64,000 nucleotides of DNA. Source: Pseudisothecium myosuroides. Taxonomy: Eukaryota; Streptophyta; Bryopsida; Hypnales; Lembophyllaceae. The translations under genes were made by a program, and so were the position numbers. This document shows positions 47,481-62,220 of this stretch, in pieces (within the stretch, counting starts at the first letter, position 1; each line of letters opens with the position of its first letter). Below the pieces are notes generated by a model. It searched no databases. It saw nothing but the letters and a program-made list of their open reading frames with translations, and was not told where the DNA came from. The stretch lies in NCBI GenBank assembly GCA_951799445.1, contig OX637295.1, positions 19,406,001-19,470,000 of the forward strand, in the 5' to 3' direction.

Positions 47481-50400
47481 AAACCCCGACAGAATGGATG
47501 AGTCCAGTCATCCGTCGACGGAAACGGGAACTGTTCATCCGGGAATTGTTACTGCGATAAAACTCTTCTTCTGTCGCCTTTACTACTGCACTGAATTAAG
47601 TACTGTAGTATTTATTTTAAGTCAGATGCTTTCCTTCAATCTTTGGTGTCCTCCCTGTTTTATTTTTTATGTATGCATGTACGTATGTACTTGTATATTT
47701 TTATTTATTTACTATTTTATTTATTTATTTATCTATATTTTTCTTCTTCTTTCTTGAAACGCGTGGACAATTTGACAATTTCACCTAAATTATTTTCTCG
47801 AAAGTATTCTTTTAGAGAGAAAGAATAAAATTACAGGATGATTTTATAATTAGCATGTATTGAATCTTTAATTTTGTATAAATAATTATTTGACATGACA
47901 AAACATTCTAAACCAATGAAGCATTAGGCCAAGAAACAATGTTGAAGTACCCACAAATATAGCCAGGCTCAGAAGAAGAATCATTCTTATAGTGTAATCA
48001 CCTCATCCTTTTTGAAAAGGCATTCCCCCAAACTAACTACACTAAATAGTGAAATTGGGTTGCCTTAACAATTAGGTTGCCTTACCCCAGAGAAGTTACC
48101 TCATGACTAATGCTTGTCCAGATGGAGGCACATGCCAATCTTTGCATCCCTCTAAAGTAATTGTGCATATTGACATAGTGTAAAATGTCAAGAAATTAGT
48201 GTGGGGCAACCTAATTTCACTATTCAGTGTAGGGGATTTTGTTAACCCCTAAAGAACCGGGGGTGTTTGAGCAGTCCTTGTTTTCTTGACTAGCTCTTGT
48301 AACAAGCATAATTCCTCATTCGTGTCAAATAATTTCGATGATTGCCATTGTCAAAATGAAACAAGACTTCTTGAGCTTTCTTATAAAAAAAAGATCGCCA
48401 AAATCGTACAATTTTTGAGAAAATGCCACCATTGACAAGAGTGATGAAAGATGTTTGGTTAGGGAGTACTTTGTATGTACATTGAAATCAAAATGTTGAA
48501 ATTGGAATGCTCAAAAGTGCTCCAAAAATTCTGATTTTTTCCCACATATGTACATCATCATAACATTGATGTATAATTTTTTTCAAATCATTTTGAAGTG
48601 TAGAAAAATAGATATGAGAATGTGAAGTAACAACCCACAATGCCTTTTCTATTCTCAAAAAATTCACCAAAAATTGCACACTCAATCATTTTTCGATCGG
48701 ATTGCACCGATGGATTCAACAAAGAAGATCATTTAAGGTCTTTTTGTTGCTTACGGACTATTAATGAGGTTCACATATCATATCTTTTACAAATGTAGTT
48801 GTAAAAGCCATGTGGTGGCCTCATGGTCCTTTAGAGGCCATAAAGGCATTACTTCTCAAATTAATTGACTTTGTTGTCTTCCTACAGTATTGCACTCATT
48901 GATATACCCTACGCTCAGGTCAAATTTATTAAAAAATAATTCAAAATATAAATAAATATGGCATGTAATGAAATTTTTAGAAAATATAACACGGCATATT
49001 TGAAAGTGTAGAAAATGTTAATGAAAATAATTGAAATCCTAAAAAAAATGATGAAAAATAAAAAAAAATATAATGAGTGGACAAACAATATGAGGCAGTC
49101 AACTGGCAAGTTATTTTAAGAACTTGCTCTTTGAGTTTCAGCCTGACTCAAGCCTAAGTGAGTCACTGAGATTTTGGTAAAGTTTTAGTCAGCCTAATCC
49201 AAGCCTAAGTCAAGTTTCTCTATAGTAGCAAAGTGGGAGGAAGTTTAGAGAAATATTTCCAAGCACATCAATTGAAATTTTGATTATTCTAAATCTTTCT
49301 AATGAAAGAGTAATTCAGGCCAAAAATAAAAGATTTCATTTGGGATCTAACGAATCTAAATCCACATATGGTAGCATGTGTTGTTACCACAATTGCCCAA
49401 GATGTATGAAATCCTTGGCTAGAACTCTATACCTTGGTCAATAAGAACTTTGTTTTTGGTGAATTATTTTTTTTTTCCATGATTTTACATAATAATTAAT
49501 TAAAAAATACATGTGATGACCTTTTAACATATGATTGCACATGCAAGTAATTAGAAAACATCATTGTTTACATCTTTCATGTTACAAAGATTTAGACTAC
49601 GTAGGTAACATTTTCCTCTATGTGGCTTTAATGTGTTTTGCAACTTTTTTTAAGGAAAACAAGCTCATGTAATAAAAAAAAATTTGAGCAAAAATAGTCA
49701 TATAAGATATAATATTGTAGAAGCCTATCGTAATATGAATTTTACAAGTGAGAAAAAAAACTTTTTCCATTTTTACAAAACAAGGTCAAGAGACTTCAGG
49801 CCCTTTTGTAGTAAATTTTTTATTATAAACGAAAATGAGGATTTTGACCATTGATTTCACAAGTGTATGATGTTAGGTTCACTCATGAAAAATTTTAGAA
49901 GTGAAAATGGAGTCTAGCTTATTCTAAATCACCTTGCAATGCAAAGACATTAAGTGAGTTGATTGATCTCTGGGATTGCATTGATTTTAAATGGCCATAA
50001 TTTTTTTAAATACCAAATATTAATCTTGGTTGCTCCAAGAGATTAGGATTTATTTTGTCAATCCATCCTTATAGGTGGATTGACTTTAAATAATTATCAC
50101 TACTTTTGAATCTACTTTCGGACACAAATCTTGGTTGCTCCAAGAAATTGCAATTTGGTTTTGTCAATCCATCATTAGGGTTGAATTGAATTTTTCCCCT
50201 AAAGTTCTAAGAGTTTCCTTGTAAAATACTTGAAGGTTTAGTGTGCTCTTATAATCTCAATTTTGGGCATAGTTTTTTAAATTTTTTTTAAAGATGGAAT
50301 AATACATTATCTTATTGGAAATATGATTTTTATTTCAATTTGTACCCAAAAGCAAAAGTTATGTCATACTAAACTCAAAATGGTCAAACCTAGGTTGAAA

Positions 50401-52470
50401 ACATTCCACAAAAATTTGAAATAAAAATTGAAATTTTATTTTTTATATATTAAATTTTTATCTATTTAAAAAGATATCATTCATTGTATTTGGATTAGTG
50501 ATGTAAAAGCTATGGAGCACCTTGTTTTGTAGGTAGTCATAACATCTTTTTGGAAAATTAACTTATTGGATTTGTTTTTGAATTCAATTTTTATAATTTT
50601 CCAAAAAAATAAGTTGCACAAAGTTTAGTTTGATTATTAGAACAATCAAGCTGTTGAGATTAATGTATTTTAAATTCCATCTTAAAACTATTAATAATTT
50701 GATACTTACTTCCACTTAACAATATATTGAAGAATGAAAATCAAATTTAATTTTTTGGATTTTTTTTCTTTCAAACCCTCAATTCTAATCTACAACATAA
50801 AAAAGTTGTAATGCAAAATTTGTAATGTAAAATTTATAATGCAAAACTTTTTTGTTAAGAGGATTCAAAGTCTTTTACTTTACTGTAGCAAGGTCTCTCT
50901 TATTTTCTTTATTTTAAATGCAAACATTTTTGCAATCTACATGGTCAAACTTCACCAAATTTTTTCTACACATTTTCATACAAGTGTAGCGCAAGGCACT
51001 ATGGTTGGATATGCAAGAAAAAAATGTTTTGGAATTTTGCTCTTTGCATTAAAAAGGATAGTTTTCAGTGATTCTTGATGAAAAAATGATTTAATCTGGA
51101 TGCCTTGAAGTGATTTTAGTAAAATTCTAGATACCATTCTTGGTGGCCTCAAGAGAGTAGGAATCAATTTTGTTAGTAATACCTTGGGTTTGGGTTGATT
51201 TTAAATGACCATCTTTTTTATGTAAAGTTGTAAACTACCATATACCATTGTTAGTTGCTTCAAGAGTTTAGAATTCAATATTGTCAATTCCCCCTTAGAA
51301 ATGGATTGCTTTTAACTACCACAGTTCCAGCAAGTTCCTATATATAAATTTTATATTTCAATCGGTGCTTAGGAAAAGAAGTTATACCACAAGTCTTTGG
51401 AGCGTATAAAACCAAATTTTAGCTTGTTGGACAACAAAAAACATATAAAAAACTTGAAAAAAAATACTTTTTTTTCTTATAGATTGTATATTTGTCTACA
51501 TGATAAGCTTTGATTTATTCCATTTAGATTAGTGATGAAAAAATTGTAGAGTCTTTTGTTTTGTGGGATGTCATAGAAACTTGTTGAAAATTAATATATC
51601 AAATTCATTTTTAAACTCAATTTTCAAAATTTTCAAGAGATAGAAATTCTACAAGGTTTATTATGATTATTAGACCAACCTTGCTATTGGAATAATTGTA
51701 TTTCAATTCTTTCATAGAGTTATTATCAATTTAATTTTTTCTTCAACTTTGTATCTATTTTTATTTAATAATTTTTTACAAAGTAAAAATCATGTGCATG
51801 TGTGTGTATTTTTAATTTACTTCCTAGGCTTTCAACTCAATTATTCACTATAAATTTTTTTAAATTAGAATTTTTGGTGCAAACATCTTAAGCTATATAG
51901 ATTCAGAGCTTTCTAATCTAATAGTATAAGTTGCAACTGAACAAAACATTTTTTTTCTTAAAATGCAAATATTTAGCAATCTATATGGTCAAAGATTTTT
52001 AAATTTCTTCCAAATTTTTTTTGACTAGTCTAATGCACAGGTAGTCTAGTTTTGGTAGTGTACACGCAGTTACATTAGAGGAGTTTGAGCCTCTGGAAGA
52101 GTATTTCAAGGTTGTTCCCATTGCTAGAAACTAGCACCATGCTGTCAAAATAAATTAAAAATAAATTAAAATGTTTTAAATTTTTTTTTCCAAAAAATAT
52201 ATTTAAAATTTTTAAATAATTATTAATATTTGACGTGGCAGTCACTCGGTCACATCTTATTGATGATTTGGCAACATTCCCAAAGTTCCTATCGTCCGGG
52301 AATTTGCAATCTTTTAAAGGCCCAAGAATCCGCTAATTCTCCCTCTTTTGAGGTGATTGTATAGTGTCAAAAGAAAATAAAAGCTATATATGATTTACAC
52401 AAAAGGTACACTTGTCAGTTTTCCAGTTTTCCATTGATTGTAAAAAAAATTCACATATTTTGAGAGGCAT
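47481..52470. repeat. AT-rich part of duplicated unit 2 (paralogue of 58.4-62.2 kb)
   Basis: No gene. Aligns by eye with 58460-62220, for example AAGCATGTATTGAATCTTT.AT at 47855 and 58943, GGTTGCTCCAAGAGATTAGG at 50026 and 59926, ATGGTTGGATATGCAAGAAA at 51001 and 60869, and GATTTGGCAGCGTTCCC-like DNA at 52266 and 62063. Internally, a GGTTGCTCCAAGA..TTGTCAATCC..GATTGACTTTAAATG module of about 75-130 bp repeats four times (49.9-51.3 kb). A TTTA microsatellite is at 47700-47745. Confidence 0.75.
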
Positions 52471-52769
52471 ACATTATTTGTTCTGAAACTTTATAAAGTA
52501 TCATCCTGGAGTGTCGGGTGATTTTCATTTGCTTTTGAATGGCTACACCTCTTCTTCTAAATTCAATAACAAGAGCAAGGATACCTTTCATAATTGTTTC
52601 AAAACTTGCAGCACTAGGCTTTCTCTAAAGGAAATTGAACCATGTCCGACATAGGCATTGTCGGTCAAGGCCCCACGAGGCAAGACTTCGTGACTTGCCT
52701 CCAAATCAGTGTAAGTACAACTTTCTTATAGGTTGATATGAAGAGTGAAGAGTTGGAGAAAAGAAGTCG

Positions 52770-53510
<741 letters not shown>

Positions 53511-54740
53511 GATTTATGAAACAACGTACGTATGATTAATAAAGGTACGGAGGCTCCTCGACATATTCTATAGGTCACTATTCTATCTGCATTCGTTCTT
53601 TGGGTTGAATGCTAAGCAATTGATCTGCATCAAAAATCTGGAACACTTAGCATTGGAAAGCAAGGCGTACTCAGAAGTACAATGTATGAAATGCAAAGTT
53701 CACCCACCAAGTGCTTTTTAATATTTGAAATTTACATATGCAATTTTCAAGGCCAGCTTCAAGGCCATTGTAATCTAAAGTTGTTCAATCGACACTCCCA
53801 ATCATGCTGACCGCAAGCTCTTTGTAAAGGCACACCAAGCCAATCTTAGCAGTCTTTAGCTAGGAGGAATATGAGCGCAGGAGCATCATTGCTGCAAGCA
53901 TGTTAGTAAGAGGATACCTCTATTATTTACTTGTACATATACAACGCCGATTTCGAGAGGAATTGGCAAGTGAGTAGAACTAGTTTATGTTCCGTGTTGC
54001 ACTTATTGTCCAAGGAATGTGAATGTGATTGAAAAGTATCTTTCAAAATTTGAACCAGCCAACTCGTGAATGCTAAATTGTTATCTGTGACCTTTGAACT
54101 TGGTAGACATAACAGATTGAGATAGGGTGCAAAAAATATGAATCCTTAAAGCATCCATGAAAATGATCAATATGCTACAAGCTGAATTTGAAAGATTCAA
54201 TCTTGCATGACATTGTTGTTTAATTTGGGAATCCCTGAAGATGCATAAACTTCCCAACATTTTGAAGGCTCTGCCTGTGGTACTTCCTTGGCATAGTGCA
54301 TTGACAATATTTTTATACGCATGCTAAAAGTGATCACAAAATTTGGCTTTCAGATCACTACATGACGACAAGGCTTTCATTGTTAGCTGGACCAGGCATT
54401 GCATCAACATTAGCTACATCTACATCTACAACAAATTGAGGGTTTGAGAATGTACAAGAGTGTCAAAATGTGTAATTTCAGCAGTGTTGTTTTATTGTTC
54501 ACTTCCAAATCCAGCCAATGCAATTCTAGGCTTACAATCTTGTTGCGAAATCACATCCTTGCCATAGAAATTTCAAATCTCGTTTTCTCAAAGTACCTCT
54601 ATTCTTGAACTCAGCCATTGTTTTAATAGTAGTTGCTACTCAAATTGAACATCCTTAAAATGAAAGAAGAAGTCAACCTCTAGAAGCTTTGTAGATTGAT
54701 GCTTTGGCCCTATCTGTGCTAAGTTCTGCGGTTTCCAATT
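53511..54740. other. Non-coding stretch between MSI1 fragment and F-box pseudogene
   Basis: No exon recognised. 54415-54480 is an inverted copy of 44810-44880 (TCTACATCTACAAC..GTTTGAGAATGTACAAGAGTG). Confidence 0.4.
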
Positions 54741-55637
54741 GGAGGCTTAGCATGGAATCCCATTCAATTGAGGCTGAAAAAACAACCCATTGTGAGGCCC
54801 AGAAGATGCAAGATTCCTATTCACGACAAAATTTTGATTCCAAACCCGCTTCTCCAAATCGTAGAGTGCTCCACTCTAGGTTCCGTTTCTACTGATTGAA
54901 AACAGGAGAAGGTTCCCACATTCATAGAGGTGTAGAAAGAATACATCAGTGCCAAGAATTTTTGTGTAGTTCTACAGAGGAGCTTCGGTGAAGAGTTGCC
55001 AGATGCTTCAATGGTCCTTCTTGTGAATGCGCACGAATGTCGTTGGATACACGTTGTAGCTCAATGCATAGAGGCACCATTTGCCAACAATTGTGAAGTC
55101 AACTGCTTTGCTAGGAAGTGGTTAATACTGATAGCCTTCAATTCTTCTCTGAAGATCCTATCCTCAAAGAAGCTACAGTCCACAATCTTCCCGTGTGTGA
55201 TATCAAACACACTTGATCGAATGGCATCATTTTCTACGTAGGTGCGACAGTCCACTAATTCATTGCTCGAGTTTGCGTAAGTTTCCAACTCTCGCGGAGC
55301 TAAGAGAGTCGACCATTCATGGGATACTGAGTCGTAAATTTGCACAACGTTATTGTTGTTCCAATGCACTATAACCTTGTACGTCTTGGAATCTCCATTC
55401 ACTCTGATGCCTATGAGCAAGTTGCGGTAGTCTTGAGGGTACAAACGGGGCCAGGTGTTGTTCAACTAACTCTCCAACTGGGGTGGCTTCTCAAGCATGA
55501 ATAAAATGCAGCGGCTCTCATGGGTGATCGGGTTCAAGACTACCAAAGGCCACCAGTGTCGGAGTGGATCGACTCTGCAAAAGCCCAATATACCCGTGAA
55601 CAACAGAAGTCCACCACTAAAACTCACTAGATGCAAG

Positions 55638-57886
55638 CACTACAAGAAACCCGTGTTTTTGTTGCTGTCAGGATTCTGCATGCGCATGTTGCAGATGATG
55701 TTTTTCCACGTCAACATCGACGTCCAAAATTCGTGTTGCTGCAAACAACCCAAAACATCAAAAATCTGGCCAGACATCATATGTTTTCCACTGGACATCA
55801 CAAAAAACATGGGTCAACGGGGGCCTCAAAGACCGCCATGTGACTGCCACCTAAGCGCCACCCATGCACGGGTAGCCATGTAGGAAATTTTTCATCTATT
55901 TTCGTCCATGACGTGGCATCTGAGATGACACCTGATGTAGCAATGGAAAAAGTGATGTGGCATCCAATAGGGATGACCTGGCATGCCACGTCAACATAGT
56001 TTATTGCTGCCTAAGAATTTTAATAGTATTTTTGGAGATGTCAACTTAGACGTCTAGATGTTTTTTGAAACGTCAACTCTGACATCCACACATTTTTTGA
56101 GACGTCAACTTTAATGTCTATATATCTTGTGACATCAATGTAGACATCTGCATGTCACAATAAATACCTCTTGCAACATTTAGTATAATTTAGGAGAACA
56201 AAACAATGTCACGTTAGATGTTTATGTGATTGAATGTACTATTTTGCATGATATTAATATGGACAATCACACGTATCCTACATGACATTCATGTGCATTT
56301 CACAATGTCCAATACAACATGTCATACACTGTACACCATATATCATACATAGTACACCATACACAATGTACAATATGCCATACAAAATACACTACATTTA
56401 AAAACTATGTCACATGGCTTTAAAAGCCACTTTATGTAAGTATATAGAGGGAAGAAGACGATCTCTTTATACAAGTAGGGTGGTAGGAGGGAAGACAAAC
56501 CATATGGGTTATATAAAACGCTGGAATTATGTTTCTATGGGGTAGCATGCAGACATCTGACAGGACGTCCAGAGGATAAAGTGGTTGTCCACTTCTATAT
56601 CTCCCCAAAGATTACCAAAGACTTCAGAGACATACTAGGAGACAATGTTGTGTTGGAGGATGAAGCTTAGCACTTGTCAATCCTATATATTTCAATGGAC
56701 CAACACGCAGACGTCTGCAAGATACAATGGGTTGTCCACCTGTATGTCTCTTCAGGCGTACCAATGTCTACCAAATAGTAATGGGGGGGGCCCAAGGCAT
56801 ACTAGTGTCTTATAAACATTTAAGAGAGGGAGAAGACATTGTTACCCAATGTACAGCAAGATGAACATGTCGCATTGCTGCCGTATTTAGGATTGCTTAC
56901 ATAGAACACATGCATGATTTTGTAAATCGCCCTACCTAAAATATTGTCATTAGGATCACGGCAAGGATAGTGCAACTCATTCCTTATCTTTGGAGAATGC
57001 AGTGATTAGGTCTTCTACAAGAATGTTTATGTTCTCTTGCTCATCCAGCCATCCTTATTCATTGTCATACATCCAAGAGGAAATAGGGTCTACAAAACCC
57101 ATGGAAGATATGTAAAGTGGGCATGTTCATCTCAAGTAGTGGCATGCATGGATGCACTCAATGATGGACATTCATAAAATTGCTTGAAGGAGGCAAAAGA
57201 TCATGTTGATGTCATATGCACATCACAAAAGACGGCTTCCTTCAATCACTATACGTGAGGCTGTCTGGTCAAACGCCATGGATTGCACAGTCAACAGCAT
57301 GCGCTACTAAGTCCCAGTCGCTTGTAGGTGATGACATTGCTGGCAAAAATAATGTTTTCAAAGACGTCTGTATGTCCCACATGACGTTAGGAATAACATC
57401 CAAAAATGGATTATGGATGATCCTGCACATTGACGTGGCATGCCACGTCAACAATTTTGAAGTTCATGTCATTGAATGTCCACGTCACCAGACACGTCAG
57501 ATGCCACGTCAGCATTTTTTAAACCACCTACCCATTTTTTGTTTTTTCACCTCGGACAACCATTTTATTCTTGACTGCAATAACTTCCACAGACTTACCC
57601 ACAGTTAAATTTGACCAGTGATTCTGAAGTGGCTATGATTGTTTTTTTGGACGATCTTCAAAACATAAATATGTCCGCAATCATGTCCTCAATGACATAC
57701 GTGTTTTGGTTAGTACCAACGTGCTATGACTGAAAATTTTCCTTGTTTTATACAGTATCCACAAAAATCTACACTTTTGTTGCAAAAAATCGACCGACAT
57801 CTTGATATTCTCCTCAACGTATCATGTCCATCTGGACATTGCACGTTTTTGGTCAGACATAAAAAAAACACGAGTTTCTTGTAGTA
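55638..57886. mobile_element. 2.25-kb non-autonomous CACTA-like element inside the F-box pseudogene
   Basis: Left terminus CACTACAAGAAACCCGTG; right terminus CACGAGTTTCTTGTAGTA, nearly complementary. The flanks are AAG on both sides (GATGC-AAG | AAG-TGTCTAC). The intact paralogue reads GCAAATGTCGAC at this point, which is the empty site. The 3-bp duplication and CACTA end place it in the CMC/EnSpm superfamily. No transposase. The interior is rich in ACGTC, ATGACATTC and GACGTC modules and shares sequence with 22440-23375. Confidence 0.8.
57430..57451. promoter_or_regulatory. Perfect palindrome with two bZIP-type ACGT cores
   Basis: TTGACGTGGCA meets its exact complement, giving a 22-bp palindrome. 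Each half, TGACGTGGC, is a hybrid C-box/G-box as bound by plant bZIP factors. Single halves recur in the element (near 55910, 55985, 57477-57510) and in its relative at 22470. Whether the sites are used is unknown. Confidence 0.45.
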
Positions 57887-58339
57887 AAGTGTCTACATAA
57901 AACTAGGAAGCCGGCTAGCCACGTTGTTGGGAGTAGGAGTTGCTCCCATTTGTGCATTGGAGAAAATGCATAGTAGGAGGGCTTGCCATTCAAAGGCAAA
58001 AATTGCAAGAAGAACAGCTCTCCCTTCAATTAATACTCTCAAGCTAGTGATCATGCGCTGTCTACATTTTTTGTTGATCCCGTCGTGTAAGAGCACGGTG
58101 TCCCTCAAAGGTAGTTTGTCCAGAACGTGTTACATCACATCCTCTGTGAAGAACTCCATTCTCCCCAAATTCACAACATGAACGCCACTCCAAAGGCGCC
58201 TAATCTCAATTTTGGTCAGAGCAAATATTACTTTGATCGATCGCCAACAACTGATCGAATCAAGAATTGAAGTGGAATGAAATGGGGTCCAATTCCAAGC
58301 GAGTAACTAGAATACACGGTACTACGACTATTGATGACG

Positions 58340-58759
58340 ATGCCTGTGAGATTAGATTGAAGGGGTGTCCTGTCCGTCCTGAGGATGTGCTGTGAGATTG
58401 CAGACGAGGGTTTGGGAACTGTGGGACTGCGCTGACCTTGGGAAACATGCTGTGCTTTCAACTGAATTTCAAGACGACGAGGCAAGACAAGAGGGAACAA
58501 ATTGAAGGAACAAAGGAAAGGCAGGGCTGGGATGAAAACCCGACAAATTCGATGAGTCCAATCATTCGTCGATGGAAACGGGAATTGTTCATCCGGGAAT
58601 TGTTACTGTTGCCTTTACTATTGTGCTGAACTACTATAGTATTATTTTTTTATTTTTGGTGCCGATGGATGTTTTCCTTCAATCTGTGGTTGTCCTCCCT
58701 ATTTTATTTTATTTTATTATGCATGTGTATGTATGTATGTATGTATGTGTGTGTACACG

Positions 58760-58806
<47 letters not shown>

Positions 58807-61800
58807 GTGTGTGTGTGTGTATTTGTATGTATGTGTGTATGTGTGTGTATTATTTTCTTCTTTTTTCTTGAAACACTTGGACAATTTTTTCAAAAGTTTT
58901 TTTTAGAGAGAAAGAATAAAATCATAGAATGATTTTAGTATAAGCATGTATTGAATCTTTGATTTCCTATAAATAATTATTTGACACGACATGAACCATT
59001 CTAAACATTCTAAACCAATGAAGCATTGGGTCAAAAAACATTGTTGAAGCATCCAAGAATATAACCGGGCTCAAAAGAAGAATCTTTCTTATAGTGTAAT
59101 CACCTCATCCTTTTGAAAACTCATTTCCCAAACTAATTGAGTCTCTCTAAAACTTAAATGGGAGATTTTGTTAAGGGTGTTACTTATCAAATGAATTGAC
59201 TTTGTTGTCCTCTTATAGTAGTGTACTCATTGATATAGTATGTGGCGTTAATTACCGCAATTGCCGAAGATGTACTAAATCCTTGCCTAAAACTCTATAC
59301 CTTGGTTAATAGCCCGGTTAATAGGAACTTCATTTTTGGTAAATCATTTTCTTTCTTTTTCATGGTTTTATATAATAATTAATTGAAAAATACAAGTGTT
59401 GATTTTTAAGATATTATTGCACATGTAATTAGGAAACATCATTGTTCACATCTTTCATGTTACAAAGACTTAGACTGTGTAGGTAAAATTTTCCACTATG
59501 TGGCTTTAATGTGTTTTGCAATTTTCCTTCAAGGCAAAGGAAAACAAGCTCATGTATTTAAAAAAATTTGAGCAAAGATAGTCACATAAAATATCATTAT
59601 TAAGCTACAATGCTATAGAAGCCTACTCTAACATGAATTTTATAAGTGAGAAAAAAAACTTTTTCTATTCTTATAAAACAAGGTTAGCAAACTTTAGGCC
59701 CTTTTGAAGTAAAATTTTTGTTGTACACAAAAATGAGAATTTTGACCATTGATTTCACAAGTGTATGACGTTAGGTTCGCTCGTGAAATTTTTTAAAAGT
59801 AAAAATGGAATCTAGCTTACTCTAAATCACCTTGCAATGCAAAGGCATTAAATAAATTGATTGATCTTTGGAATTGCATTGATTTCAAATGGCCATCATT
59901 TTTCTTAAACTACCAAATATTAATCTTGGTTGCTCCAAGAGATTAGGATTTATTTTGTCAATACACCCTTGGAGGTGGATTAATTTTAAATGGCTATCAC
60001 TGTTTTGAAACTATCGGATACAAATCTTAGTTGCTCCAAGACATTGCAATTTGGTTTTGTCAATCCAACCTTAGGATTGAATTGAATTTTTTCTCTAAAG
60101 TTCCAAAAGTTCCCTTGGGAAATACTTGAAGGCTTAGTGTGCTCTTATAATCTCAATTTTGGACATAATTTTTAAACTTTTTTTAAAGATGGAATAATAC
60201 ATTATCTTATTGGAAATATGATTTTTATTTCAATTTGTACCCAAAAGCAAAAGTTATGTCACACTAAACTCAAAATGGTCAAACCCAACCACCTAGGTTG
60301 GAAAAAAAAATTAAAATAAAAAATTGAAATTTTATTTTTTATATATTAAATTTTTATCTATTTGAAAAGATATCATTCATTGTATTTGGATTAGTGATGT
60401 GAAAGTTATGGAGTACCTTGTTTTGTGGGTAGTCATAACATCTTTTTGAAAAACTAACTTATTGGATTTGTTTTTGAATTCAATTTTTATAATTTTCCAA
60501 AAAAACAAGTTGTACAGAGTTTAGTTTGATTACTAGAACAATTAGACTATTGTGATTAATGTGTTTCAATTCCATCTTAAAACTATTAATAATTTAGTTT
60601 CCTTCAATTTGATACTTACTTCCACTTAACAATATATTGAAGAATGAAAATCAAATTTATTTTTTTGGATTTTTTTTCCTTCAATCCCTCATTTCCATTC
60701 TACAGCATAAAAAAATTCTAATGCAAAATTTTTTTGTTAAGAGGATTCAAAGTCTTTTACTTTATTATACTAAGGTCTCTCCAAGAAAACTTATTTTCTT
60801 CACTTTAAATGCAAATATATTTGCAATCTATATAGTCAAACTTCATACAAGTGTGGCACAAGGCACTATGGTTGGATATGCAAGAAAAAAATGTTTTCGA
60901 ATTTTTCTCTTTACATTAGAAAGGATAGTTTTCAGTGATTCTTGATGAAAAAAATAATCTTGGAACTTCAAGGCTTAAATGGCCATCATTTTTAGGTAAA
61001 ATTCTAGATACCATTCTTGGTGGCCTCAAGAGAGTTAATTTTGTTAGAAATACCTTGGGTTTGGGTTGACTTTAAATGACCATCCTTTTTATGTAAAGTT
61101 GTAAACTACCAGATACCATTGTTAGTTGCTTCAAGAGTTTAGAATTCAATATTGTCAATTCTTCCTTAGAAATGGATTGCTTTTAACCACCATAGTTCCA
61201 GCAAGTTCCTATATATAATCTCAATTTTTGGCACAATTTTTTGAACCTTTTTTATAGATAGGAAAATACAAATAGCTTTTTGGTAATAAATTTTATATTT
61301 CAATCGGTGGTTAGGAAAAGAAGTTATACCACAAGTCTTTGGAGCGTATAAAACCAAATTTTAGCTTGTTGGACAACAAAAAACATATAAAAAACTTGAA
61401 TTTTTTTTTTTTTTTTTCTTATAGATTGTATATTTGTCTACACGATAAGCTTTGATTTATTCCATTTAGATTAGTGATGAAAAAATTGTAGAGTTTTTTG
61501 TTTTGTGGGATGTCATAGAAACTTGTTGAAAATTAATATATCAAATTCATTTTTAAACTCAATTTTCAAAATTTTCAAGAAATAGAAATTCTACAAGGTT
61601 TATTATGATTATTAGAGGAACCTTACTATTGCAATAATTGTATTTCAATTCTTTTATAGAGTTATTATCAATTTAATTTTTTCTTCAACTTTGTATCTAC
61701 TTCTACTTAATAATTTTTTAAAGAGTAAAAATCATATGCATGTGTATGTATTTTTAATTTACTTCCTAGGCTTTCAACTCAATTATTCACTATTAAATTT

Positions 61801-62220
61801 TTTAAAATTTAAGCTAAATAGATTTAGAGCTTTCTAATCTAATGATGTAAGTTGCAACAAAAAAATCATTTTCCTTTCCCTTTACTAGAAACTAGCGCCT
61901 TGTTGTCAAAGTAAAAAAATAATTAAAAATTAAAAATTAAAAAAACATTCAGTTTTTTTGTTTTGTTTTCTTAAATTTTTTTATTTTTTGAAAATAAAAT
62001 TTTAAAATTTTAATTAATTATTAATATCTGCCTGGCAGTTGCTTGGCAACGTCATATTGATGATTTGGCAGCGTTCCCAGAGTTTCCACAGTCCAGGAAT
62101 TTGCAATTTTCCAAAGGCCCAAAGATCCTCTAATGCTGTCTCTTTTGAGGTGATTGTGATAGTGACAAACCATGTCGAAAACAATAAAAGTTATACATGG
62201 TTTACACAAAAGGTACACTT
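58340..62220. repeat. AT-rich part of duplicated unit 3 (paralogue of 47.4-52.4 kb)
   Basis: Starts with the former 5' leader of the F-box copy (CCTTGGGAAACATGCTGTGC; GGAAACGGGAATTGTTCATC, compare 47520). It continues collinearly with unit 2, apart from missing blocks, for example the segment matching 48.2-49.2 kb. No gene. Short ORFs shared with unit 2, such as the FVKRIQSLLLY frame at 60637, are AT-rich artefacts. Confidence 0.75.
58722..58850. repeat. Compound microsatellite (ATGT)n-(AT)n-(GT)n
   Basis: About 130 bp of ATGT, then about 20 AT repeats, then GTGT/ATGT. The homologous place in unit 2 (about 47670-47750) has only a short TTTA/ATGT tract, so it expanded after the duplication. 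Confidence 0.9.

Larger units (their letters stand above)
54747..58159 (-). pseudogene. F-box pseudogene split by a CACTA-like insertion, unit 3
   Basis: Paralogue of 45494-46624. The 5' part (58159-57890) begins MEFFTEDVM, then TAA at 58130-58132, then HVLDKLPLRDTVLLHDGI. The 3' part (55637-54747) keeps LLIGIRVNGDSKTYKVIVHW, IYDSVSHEWSTLLAPRELET and IVDCSFFEDRIFREE, but with frame changes at both ends. The two parts are separated by the element at 55638-57886. The early stop and frame shifts make it non-functional even without the insertion. Confidence 0.85.

Noticed and set aside
58572..58932. ORFs of 87-99 residues with YIYIYI and CVCVC runs
   Set aside because: Translations of the AT/GT microsatellite.
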